A stretch of DNA of 40,828 bases from assembly GCA_022510725.1 (NCBI GenBank), contig JAFLSW010000020.1, forward strand, positions 1 through 40,828, given 5' to 3'. A program made the position numbers and the translations under genes. Shown in pieces: positions 7,527-14,782 of this stretch. The stretch is from Lachnospiraceae bacterium. Lineage in GTDB: Bacteria > Bacillota > Clostridia > Lachnospirales > Lachnospiraceae. Within the stretch, counting starts at the first letter, position 1, and every line of letters begins with the position of its first letter. The notes beneath the pieces were generated by a model. It had not been told where the DNA came from. It saw only the letters and a list, made by a program, of their open reading frames with translations, and made no database searches.

Positions 7527-9506
7527 TTAACATATCTCAGCTCCTGCAGGCATAGGCTTCTCCGGTGTTACCAGCGCCAGATTTCCTTTGTCGTCTTCCG
7601 CACAAAGAAGCATTCCCTCTGACAAAACACCGGCCAAGGTAGCGGGCTTCAAATTCACAAGCACCATAACCTGTTTGCCTACCATTTCCTCCGGACTGTA
7701 ATATGCCTTGATGCCGGATACGATCTGTTTTACTTCATTGCCGATCTTTACTTTGGAACAAAGCAGTTTCTTGCTCTTTGGAACAGCCTCGCAGGCAATG
7801 ATCTTGCCTACTTGAAACTGCAGCTTTTCAAAATCATCAAAGGTAATCTCCGGTTTCTTTTCTATCTCGATAACCGGTTCCTCTTCCTCTCCTGAGGGCA
7901 TGCCTGATTCCTGTCTTCTCTTTTCAAACATGGCTTCTGCTCTTTCAATAACCTCTTCTACATCCTGTCTCTGGAATAAGATCTCCGGTTTCTCACTTAC
8001 CTTGTTTCCGGAAGGATAAAGACCAAAGCTCTGCACCTCATCAAAACCTCTCAGCTTGGTATTCAGAAGTCCTGCGATCTTTTCTGCTGTTTCCGGCATG
8101 AAAGGTTCCAAAAGGGAAGCACCGATCATAATGCCTTCTACCAGATTGTATAAAACAGTAGAAAGCCTATCCTGTTTTGCCTCGTCCTTGGCGATCACCC
8201 AAGGCTCTGTTTCATCAATATATTTATTGCAGCGTTTAAATAATGCAAAAATATCTGTCATGGCATCTGCCACCCGAAGCTCATCCATTTTGGCTGCCAC
8301 ATTTTTGTATGTGCCGGTCACTACAGCCTTCAGATCCTTGTCGATAGCTGCCTGCGTTGCATCATCGGTTTCTCCTTTATCGGAAACAACACCTCCGAAA
8401 TATTTGTTACTCATGGAAACCGTGCGGTTTACCAGATTGCCCAAGGTGTTGGCAAGATCGGAATTCATACGCTCTACCATTAGCTCCCAGGTAATAACGC
8501 CGTCATTTTCAAAAGGCATTTCATGGAGCACAAAATAGCGTACCGCATCTACCCCAAAGAAATCCACCAAATCTTCTGCATAGATCACATTGCCCCTGGA
8601 CTTGCTCATCTTACCGTCTCCCTGCAAAAGCCAGGGATGACCAAAGACCTGCTTAGGCAGTTCCTCCCCCAGAGCCATAAGGAAAATAGGCCAGTAAATA
8701 GTATGGAAACGAATGATGTCCTTGCCGATCAAATGGAGATCCGCAGGCCAGAACTTGTGATACTGATCGCTGCTGCCATCCGTATCATAACCGATTCCGG
8801 TAATATAGTTAGTCAGCGCATCCAGCCACACATAGACCACATGCTTATCGTCAAAGTCCACCGGAATGCCCCACTTAAAGGAGGTACGGGAAACGCAGAG
8901 GTCCTGTAGTCCCGGCAAAAGGAAATTATTCATCATTTCATTTTTGCGGCTTACCGGTCTGATAAATTCCGGATGGGTATTGATATGCTCAATCAGCCTG
9001 TCTGCATACTTACTCATTTTAAAGAAGTAGGCTTCTTCTTTGGCCGGCTTTACTTCCCTGCCACAATCAGGGCATTTGCCATCTACAAGCTGGGATTCTG
9101 TCCAAAAGGACTCGCAAGGAGTACAATACAAACCTTCGTAAGCCCCTTTATAAATATCTCCCTGGTCATATAATTTCTTAAAAATCTTCTGAACCTGCTT
9201 TTCATGGTAATCATCCGTTGTACGGATAAATTTATCATAGGAAGTATTTAACATATCGCAGATGCTTCTGATCTGCCCTGCCACATCATCTACAAGAGCC
9301 TTGGGCGTGGTACCCATCTCTTTTGCTTTCAGCTCGATCTTCTGCCCATGTTCATCGGTTCCTGTCTGGAAAAAAACATCATACCCTTCTTTTCTTTTAA
9401 ACCGGGCAATGCTGTCTGCCAGTACGATCTCATAACTGTTGCCGATATGGGGTTTTCCCGATGTGTAGGCAATGGCTGTCGTAATATAATATTTCTGTTT
9501 GTCCAT
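7527..9506 (-). CDS. metG: Methionyl-tRNA synthetase with C-terminal tRNA-binding domain
   Basis: This enzyme charges tRNA-Met and initiator tRNA with methionine in the cytosol. Seen: HIGN (about residues 20-23, the HIGH motif), four zinc-type cysteines (128, 131, 145, 148), and KMSKS (299-303). From about residue 550 there is an EMAP-II-like tRNA-binding domain (FQVGKI, VKIG, VSGI, LVNLKP). The start at 9506 was chosen because AGGAGG lies just upstream of it and homologues begin at this MDKQKYY point. An upstream in-frame extension to 9542 is not needed. No T-box leader is recognised upstream. The alpha/beta hydrolase gene follows closely. Confidence 0.97.
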   Translation of the reverse strand: MDKQKYYITTAIAYTSGKPHIGNSYEIVLADSIARFKRKEGYDVFFQTGTDEHGQKIELKAKEMGTTPKALVDDVAGQIRSICDMLNTSYDKFIRTTDDYHEKQVQKIFKKLYDQGDIYKGAYEGLYCTPCESFWTESQLVDGKCPDCGREVKPAKEEAYFFKMSKYADRLIEHINTHPEFIRPVSRKNEMMNNFLLPGLQDLCVSRTSFKWGIPVDFDDKHVVYVWLDALTNYITGIGYDTDGSSDQYHKFWPADLHLIGKDIIRFHTIYWPIFLMALGEELPKQVFGHPWLLQGDGKMSKSRGNVIYAEDLVDFFGVDAVRYFVLHEMPFENDGVITWELMVERMNSDLANTLGNLVNRTVSMSNKYFGGVVSDKGETDDATQAAIDKDLKAVVTGTYKNVAAKMDELRVADAMTDIFALFKRCNKYIDETEPWVIAKDEAKQDRLSTVLYNLVEGIMIGASLLEPFMPETAEKIAGLLNTKLRGFDEVQSFGLYPSGNKVSEKPEILFQRQDVEEVIERAEAMFEKRRQESGMPSGEEEEPVIEIEKKPEITFDDFEKLQFQVGKIIACEAVPKSKKLLCSKVKIGNEVKQIVSGIKAYYSPEEMVGKQVMVLVNLKPATLAGVLSEGMLLCAEDDKGNLALVTPEKPMPAGAEIC

Positions 9507-9581
9507 CTTAATTCTGCCTCCTATGACAACGCCTTTTTCCATAATAAAATACGGTAAAAGGCAAATATTTTCCTAATTATT

Positions 9582-9610
9582 AGACTAACACAGCCTCCAT
9601 TTCATGTCAA
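9582..9610 (-). promoter_or_regulatory. Possible metG promoter
   Basis: Minus strand: a perfect TTGACA (9605-9610) is followed after 17 bases by TAGTCT (9582-9587), with TGT just before it as in extended -10 promoters. The -10 match is weak. It lies about 75 bases upstream of the metG start. Confidence 0.4.
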
Positions 9611-9679
9611 ATAAAGGTTATAGGTATTTGTGACAAGCAGCATATCATATGAATATAGAAAAAACGGTGTGATTTAACA

Positions 9680-11515
9680 GTGAAACCAAAAAAACGCGCC
9701 ACTCTATTATTATTCTGTTTTCTGGTCATTTTTAGTCTGGGAATCAGTTCCTTTGTTTACCTACATACCACCCGTGATCGGGCATTTCAAAGGCTGACAG
9801 AAGAGCTGCTTTTGGAAAATCTGGAACAAAACTCTTTGCTCACTCATTTTCTGGTAAAGAATCCCGATAAGCTGGAGCTTTCGGAGGAAATCTGCCTGCC
9901 TATTTATTCTAAAGATATGGAAACAGAGCGGATTTTACGGCTTCAAGATTTGTACGACCGCTTAAATGCCCTGGATCTGTCTAAAGCTGATTCCAATGAG
10001 CTGCTTCTTCGGGACTCCTTGTCCTTTTATCTGGCACACAGCTTAAAACTATCGGAGTTTTCTTATTTTGAAGAACCTTTTTCGCCTTACAGCGGTGTAC
10101 AAAACGAACTACCCATACTCCTGACAGAATATTCCATGGAAAGCAGAGAAGATATAGAATCCTATCTGGCTATCCTTTCCCTGCTGCCGGACTATCTGGA
10201 CAGCTTGTGCCAATATGAGAAGGAAAAAGCGGCAGCCGGCATGTTTATGAGCGATGCCATTGCCGACGAGGCCATTGCCTCCTTAGACCATTTCAGAAAT
10301 TTAAATGAAATGGATAACCCTCTACTTACTTGTTTTGAAGCAAAAGTAAAAGCGCTGCTTTCTTCCGGTGCCATTACCCCGGAAGAGTATGCCCATTATA
10401 TAGAAGAGAATACTCGTTTGGTTACCACCGTGGTCCTTCCTGCTTATGAGAAAACAGGAGATGTTCTGGTACTGTTGAAGTCCGGTGCACGCACTTCCCA
10501 GCAAGGTGTCTGCACCTATGAAAACGGCAGGCAGTATTATGAAATCCTGGTTTCTTCCCTGTTGGGAGAGGATATCAATGTGACCGCACTAAAAAATGCC
10601 TTTACGAGACAACTAATGGAAGATTATGCAACACTCAATAAATTATTGGAATCCAATCCGGAATATTTTATCTCTATGATAGGAAATGAAAGAACAGCAG
10701 ACCCTTTACGCCAGCTATCTCCGGAACAATGCATTGAAATCTTAAAAAATATGATCAGCAATGATTTTCCTGCTGTAGACGAATCTCTCTATCCTTATCA
10801 GTTAAAGGATGTGGAGGCATCCATGGAAGGATATACCAATCCGGCTTATTATTTTACACCACCGATTGATGACTCCACTCAAAATGTAATCTATATCAAC
10901 CGCAGTCAGACTCCCGAGGGAATTGCCTTGTTTACCACTCTTGCTCACGAGGGTTTTCCCGGACATCTTTATCAATCAGTAGCAACAGCTAACTCATTTG
11001 CAAATAACAATCTGCCTTCCCTGTCAGGCATTTCCTATTTTGGCGGTTATATCGAGGGCTATGCCACTTATGTAGAATTGTTATCCTATGAATATGCCAA
11101 ACAGGCGGCTGTCAATCTGACGGGAAATGAAGATGCTTCCCTCTACTATGAATACTTGTATTATAACCGTCGGATCTGCTTGAACCTCTATTCCATTTTG
11201 GATATCATGATACATTATGAAAATGCCTCTATCGGAGAGATTCGCCCGTATCTCTATAAGATCGGCATTACAAGTGATGAAGATATCCGTACTGTATATA
11301 ACTATATCGTTATGGAGCCGGGTACCTATATCACCTACTATGGAGGCTATATCAAGATCTTGGAATGTAAGAACCTGGCCAAAGATTGCTGGGGTGACGC
11401 ATACAGCGAAAGGGCTTTTCATACCCTGCTACTGGAGTTGGGTCCCCAAAGCTTTGATAACATCAAAAAAGCCATACGACAAAGGGGCGGAACCATATCC
11501 GGTCCCCAGGCTTGA
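9680..11515 (+). CDS. DUF885 family protein, putative zinc peptidase, membrane-anchored
   Basis: This is a 611-residue protein of the DUF885 family. An HEGFPGHLYQ motif (His423-His429) and a downstream YIEGYATYVE stretch give the two histidines and glutamate expected for a zinc site, so a metallopeptidase-like activity is inferred. Residues 8-27 form a hydrophobic signal or anchor without a lipobox cysteine, placing the bulk outside the membrane. The start is GTG at 9680 with only a weak ribosome binding site; no better start is seen in frame. It is alone on the plus strand between metG (divergent) and the fabT-like gene (convergent). The substrate is unknown. Confidence 0.85.
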   Translation: MKPKKRATLLLFCFLVIFSLGISSFVYLHTTRDRAFQRLTEELLLENLEQNSLLTHFLVKNPDKLELSEEICLPIYSKDMETERILRLQDLYDRLNALDLSKADSNELLLRDSLSFYLAHSLKLSEFSYFEEPFSPYSGVQNELPILLTEYSMESREDIESYLAILSLLPDYLDSLCQYEKEKAAAGMFMSDAIADEAIASLDHFRNLNEMDNPLLTCFEAKVKALLSSGAITPEEYAHYIEENTRLVTTVVLPAYEKTGDVLVLLKSGARTSQQGVCTYENGRQYYEILVSSLLGEDINVTALKNAFTRQLMEDYATLNKLLESNPEYFISMIGNERTADPLRQLSPEQCIEILKNMISNDFPAVDESLYPYQLKDVEASMEGYTNPAYYFTPPIDDSTQNVIYINRSQTPEGIALFTTLAHEGFPGHLYQSVATANSFANNNLPSLSGISYFGGYIEGYATYVELLSYEYAKQAAVNLTGNEDASLYYEYLYYNRRICLNLYSILDIMIHYENASIGEIRPYLYKIGITSDEDIRTVYNYIVMEPGTYITYYGGYIKILECKNLAKDCWGDAYSERAFHTLLLELGPQSFDNIKKAIRQRGGTISGPQA

Positions 11516-11559
11516 CTTTTACCTCATATCCATCAACCGAGCAAAATACTTGTATATAA

Positions 11560-11602
11560 AATCAGCGCTATCGGGAAAATATCATTTCCCATAGCGCTGA
11601 TT
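11560..11602. terminator. Long hairpin between convergent genes, bidirectional terminator
   Basis: A perfect 12-base stem (AATCAGCGCTAT at 11560-11571 with ATAGCGCTGATT at 11591-11602) is extended by GGGAAA/TTTCCC inside. It lies between the DUF885 stop and the fabT-like gene and overlaps the latter's stop codon. The minus-strand side ends in TTTTATAT; the plus side has no T run. Confidence 0.75.
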
Positions 11603-12041
11603 ATGATTGCAGTTCCAAAAAGTATTTATTCAGATCCCCCAGACTTTTTGCCAGGATCTCCTGTTCCTCTTCGTTCAAACGATCAATGACAGACTCGATC
11701 ATTTCTTTATGAAAGGTTTCATGCTTTAAGTATGCCTTTTTCCCTTTAGATGTCAGGGAGACCAGTACCACCCGCCGATCCTCTTCCGAGCGGACCCGTT
11801 CTACAAAACCTTTTTTGACCAAACCGTTTATAGCAATGGTAAGGGTTCCTACCGTTACATTTAAGGCCTTTGCTACGGAAGACATATTCTTGGCCTGATC
11901 TGTGCCGATGGCATCGATCACATGCATGTCATTCAATGTTAAGTTATGAAATTCTCCCGTCTTGATCTGCTGCTCTTCAATATTGTTGATATCTCTGAAA
12001 AGCTCCACAAACAAACGGTTCAGTGTCTCTTTAATATCCAC
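11601..12041 (-). CDS. fabT: MarR-family repressor, FabT-like (fatty acid synthesis regulator)
   Basis: This is a 146-residue winged-helix regulator. The recognition region (MSSVAKALNVTVGTLTIAINGLVKKGFVERV) and the wing RSEEDRRVVLVSLTSKGK are MarR-type. The overall sequence, including NDMHVIDAIG near residues 36-45 and FHKEMIESVIDRLNEEEQ near the C-terminus, closely resembles Streptococcus FabT as I remember it. FabT represses type II fatty acid genes together with long-chain acyl-ACP. In its usual setting it is beside fabH; here the fab cluster begins 15 kb away. Two FabT-type palindromes upstream of acpP and fabD support the call. The start is GTG with GAGG upstream. A generic MarR regulator is the alternative. 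Confidence 0.78.
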   Translation of the reverse strand: MDIKETLNRLFVELFRDINNIEEQQIKTGEFHNLTLNDMHVIDAIGTDQAKNMSSVAKALNVTVGTLTIAINGLVKKGFVERVRSEEDRRVVLVSLTSKGKKAYLKHETFHKEMIESVIDRLNEEEQEILAKSLGDLNKYFLELQS

Positions 12042-12069
12042 CCTGTTACCTCATCTGCTTTCTAGCAAC

Positions 12070-12098
12070 AGTATATCGAAAACTGTAAAAATCCGCAA
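12070..12098 (-). promoter_or_regulatory. Promoter for the fabT-like gene
   Basis: Minus strand: TTGCGG (12093-12098), 17 bases, TATACT (12070-12075), located 29 bases upstream of the GTG start. No TTTGA-N3-TCAAA operator is present here, so autoregulation through that site is not supported. Confidence 0.55.
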
Positions 12099-12111
12099 TG
12101 AAATTCTGCAT

Positions 12112-13131
12112 TTACAGCTTTGCGGCCAGATATCCGATATTTTTGATCAGCACGGATACACTGCCGTCCTCCTCCGTTATAAACTCCACGCTGGAGGGAT
12201 CATTGTATTCCTTCATAGGGATTTTGATCTCTATGCCGGAGTCTGTCTTTAATACCTGGGTCTCATACTTTTTAACGGTCTTTTCGCTCTGAGGTTTGAT
12301 CTCCTCATGGACCATATCGTACTTTTCCATTTTTTCCTGAAATTCCTGTTTCAACTCAGGCTTTGACTCAAATATCTTATCTGCAATGCCTTCTACCGTA
12401 AAGCTGCCCTTTTCCTGCAGCTCCTGATGAATGATATTCTTTGCCTTCATATTGGCTTCAAATTGTTTGGTCTCATCATAATAACCGTTTTGCACGCTTT
12501 CCACCGCTTTTGACACGATATTCAGCTTGGACTTGTGAGAAAGACGGCTGGCACATTTTAAAAACAGGTATGTAAAATAATTAGTCTTTTCTCCGTTTAC
12601 ATCATATTTCTTTTCAATGGCATAAACACTTAAATCGGAAAGATCCACAATGGCCGCTTCCTGAAGCCGCTGGCTTTCCGTAGGGAGAATGGATTTGTAT
12701 TTGATGATCTTATTCTCATTTCCATCCTCTCCCGTCTGAGTCTTGTGGGTATAAAATTCCTTAAAATTCATTTTTAAGATGGCAAGATATTTTTTGTCTC
12801 TTTCGTCAAAGCGGACTACCATCAGGTCAGCCGGCGGAATATCGATATTGCTGTTCATGATCTGATACAGGAAATTGGCCATGTCCTTGCTCACATCTAC
12901 AAAATAATCCTCCCTGTATTGGGCAAGCATCTGGTAGACCTCCGATTCCTCCTGATAGAATCGGCACATTTTACAGTCGTCTCCGGATATGATCTTAAAA
13001 ATATGTTCCTTTAAAAAATCAGACAGTTCGGAGCCAAATTCAATTTCTCTGTCCGATAAAACCGGCATCCCTACCGTAGAATCCAAAATATGAACGATGA
13101 CTCTTCTGATCCTGATATCGTCTCTGTACAT
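12112..13131 (-). CDS. Nucleoid-associated protein, NdpA/YejK family
   Basis: This is a 339-residue cytosolic protein resembling the NdpA (37-kDa nucleoid-associated) family. The N-terminal pattern IRRVIVHILDSTVGMPVLSD, the middle DLMVVRFDERDKKYLAILKMN, and the segment around FLKCASRLSHKSKL fit the family. E. coli YejK associates with the nucleoid; its precise job in Firmicutes is not established. Cys residues in DDCKMCRF (about 51-58) are notable but isolated. The gene starts 23 bases after the AEC transporter gene ends and is followed, after 70 bases, by the fabT-like gene with its own promoter. Confidence 0.8.
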   Translation of the reverse strand: MYRDDIRIRRVIVHILDSTVGMPVLSDREIEFGSELSDFLKEHIFKIISGDDCKMCRFYQEESEVYQMLAQYREDYFVDVSKDMANFLYQIMNSNIDIPPADLMVVRFDERDKKYLAILKMNFKEFYTHKTQTGEDGNENKIIKYKSILPTESQRLQEAAIVDLSDLSVYAIEKKYDVNGEKTNYFTYLFLKCASRLSHKSKLNIVSKAVESVQNGYYDETKQFEANMKAKNIIHQELQEKGSFTVEGIADKIFESKPELKQEFQEKMEKYDMVHEEIKPQSEKTVKKYETQVLKTDSGIEIKIPMKEYNDPSSVEFITEEDGSVSVLIKNIGYLAAKL

Positions 13132-13154
13132 GCTTTATCTCCTGTTCTTTTGAT

Positions 13155-14102
13155 TTAAATGGTTCCCAGATATCTCAATATAAACATCCAGAAAGTAAGG
13201 GTAATGGAACTGAAAAAGGTAGTAGCGACTACCGTACTGGATGTCAGTGTGCCTTCATGCCCCATATTTTTTGCCATGATATAAGAGCTTGGAGTAGTAG
13301 CAGTGCCTAACATGATCAAAATAGCTACCAGCTTTTCTCCTGTAAATCCCATATGCAGTGCCAGGGGCAAAAACAAAGCAGGAATGATCAACAGCTTAGT
13401 GGCGGCACAAACAGCAGTGGGCCGTATCTTTTTTAAAGCCTTTCTTCCTTCAAATCCGGCTCCCAATCCCACAAGAGCCAAAGGAGAAGCCATGACCGAA
13501 AAGTTATGTATGGTTTTATCCACAATAGGTATAAAATCCAGTTTCAGCAAGGAAGCAATGATGCCTAAAAGGATGCTGATAATAATGGGGTTTTTGGCAA
13601 TGTCTATGAGAGAATGCTTCAAGCTCTCTTTATTTAATACATGTTCTCCCGGTCCTGTAAAGGAAAGGAGGATCACCGCCATCACATTATAAAGAGGCAC
13701 CGTTCCGATGATCATAAGAGGCGCCATGCTGCTTGTCCCATAAATATTCTGGATAAATGCCAGGCCCAGGACCGCTGCACTGCTTCTGTAACAGCCCTGG
13801 GTAAATTCTCCGATCAAGTCCTTTTCCTTTAAAAGCAAACCGGAGAGCACCCAGATCACCACAATGCTGGTTAAGGAAACACCAAAACAAAATAAGACAT
13901 ATTTCACATCCCAGACCATGGTAAAATCCACCCCGGATAAATCCTCAAAGAGCATAACGGGAAGAGTTACCTTATAGTTAAACTTATTTAGTGTTTTTAC
14001 GAAAGAATCGTCTATCATCCGACTCTGCTTAAACAAATAGCCCAAGACCATGGTAAGAAAGATCGGAATGGTAGCATTCAAAGAAAAGATTAAATGTTCC
14101 AT
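13155..14102 (-). CDS. AEC (auxin efflux carrier) family transporter
   Basis: This is a 315-residue integral membrane carrier with about ten hydrophobic segments, the usual size for bacterial AEC proteins that move malate or other organic acids. The N-terminus (FSLNATIPIFLTMVLGYLFKQ) and the C-terminal GTATTPSSYIMAKNMG motif are typical. There is no convincing ribosome binding site before the ATG. A good promoter ends only 9 bases upstream, so a nearly leaderless message is predicted. A strong terminator separates it from spmB. The substrate is unknown. Confidence 0.88.
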   Translation of the reverse strand: MEHLIFSLNATIPIFLTMVLGYLFKQSRMIDDSFVKTLNKFNYKVTLPVMLFEDLSGVDFTMVWDVKYVLFCFGVSLTSIVVIWVLSGLLLKEKDLIGEFTQGCYRSSAAVLGLAFIQNIYGTSSMAPLMIIGTVPLYNVMAVILLSFTGPGEHVLNKESLKHSLIDIAKNPIIISILLGIIASLLKLDFIPIVDKTIHNFSVMASPLALVGLGAGFEGRKALKKIRPTAVCAATKLLIIPALFLPLALHMGFTGEKLVAILIMLGTATTPSSYIMAKNMGHEGTLTSSTVVATTFFSSITLTFWMFILRYLGTI

Positions 14103-14111
14103 AATATGACA

Positions 14112-14140
14112 ATTATAGATTTGTTAAAGAAAAAAGTAAA
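14112..14140 (-). promoter_or_regulatory. Promoter of the AEC transporter gene, almost no leader
   Basis: Minus strand: TTTACT (14135-14140), 17 bases, perfect TATAAT (14112-14117). The ATG begins at 14102, leaving room for a leader of only about 3 nt. Confidence 0.6.
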
Positions 14141-14145
14141 GTCAT

Positions 14146-14170
14146 AAAAAGGAAGCAGCTGCTTCCTTTT
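14146..14170 (-). terminator. Rho-independent terminator after spmB
   Basis: AAAAGGAAGC (14147-14156) pairs with GCTTCCTTTT (14161-14170) around AGCT, with five T bases following on the minus strand. It overlaps the spmB stop codon and ends the mecI-blaR-blaR-spmB run. Confidence 0.8.
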
Positions 14171-14696
14171 ATACGATCATTCCTGCCAAAACAATGCTGG
14201 CAATGGTCCCTGCCAGGGTAGCCAACATTGCTCCCGTTAAGGTCCATCTGGTCTTTTCCACCTTTGCCACCATAAAATAAACGGACATGGTGTAAAAAAT
14301 AGTTTCTGTGGAACTCATCATTAAAGATGCCATCATCCCCATAAGGGAGTCCGTGCCAAACCGCTTGAAAACATCCAGCACCAGCCCGGTGGCTGCAGAG
14401 GAAGAAAACATCTTTACCAGGGTCAGGGGCACCAGCTCTCCGGGAAAGCCTAAAGGGCTTGTTACCTTCCCCAGCATTTCTCCCAAAAATTCCAGAAAAC
14501 CGGAGGCCCGCAAAATGCCTACCGCCATCATCAGACCGATCAAGGTGGGGGTGATCCCCGCCACCGTCTTCAGTCCGTCTTTTGCCCCTTTGATAAAGGC
14601 CTCATACACATTGGTCTTGGCTGCCATACCGTAGGCAACGATATAAAATATCAGAACAGGAATCACGATATTGGAAATATTTGCAAGTACGCTCAT
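14169..14696 (-). CDS. spmB: Spore maturation protein B
   Basis: This is a 175-residue membrane protein of the nucleoside-recognition (Gate) domain group, needed with SpmA for proper spore core dehydration in Bacillus and Clostridium. Signature stretches are PTLIGLMMAVGILRASG and MFSSSAATGLVLDVFK, with the TETIFYTMSVYF motif near the C-terminus. The start at 14696 was preferred to one at 14747 because homologues begin here and AAGGGACAAC precedes it. spmA is normally adjacent; here it lies about 7 kb upstream on the same strand. The gap to the upstream BlaR-like gene is about 86 bases, so it may be read from the mecI operon. Confidence 0.9.
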   Translation of the reverse strand: MSVLANISNIVIPVLIFYIVAYGMAAKTNVYEAFIKGAKDGLKTVAGITPTLIGLMMAVGILRASGFLEFLGEMLGKVTSPLGFPGELVPLTLVKMFSSSAATGLVLDVFKRFGTDSLMGMMASLMMSSTETIFYTMSVYFMVAKVEKTRWTLTGAMLATLAGTIASIVLAGMIV

Positions 14697-14782
14697 GTTG
14701 TCCCTTTGTACATACTTCTTACCACAATCTATGATAGGAAAGTCCAAGTTATGCCTGTATCATGAGAGACTTGTTATTTCCA

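Noticed and set aside
9599-9612. ATTTCATGTCAAAT near metG considered as a third FabT box
   Set aside because: Only the TCAAA half matches; the TTTGA half is missing and it overlaps the TTGACA of a possible metG promoter.
9507-9679. T-box or S-box leader considered upstream of metG
   Set aside because: The gap is short and shows neither the T-box core nor a terminator hairpin.
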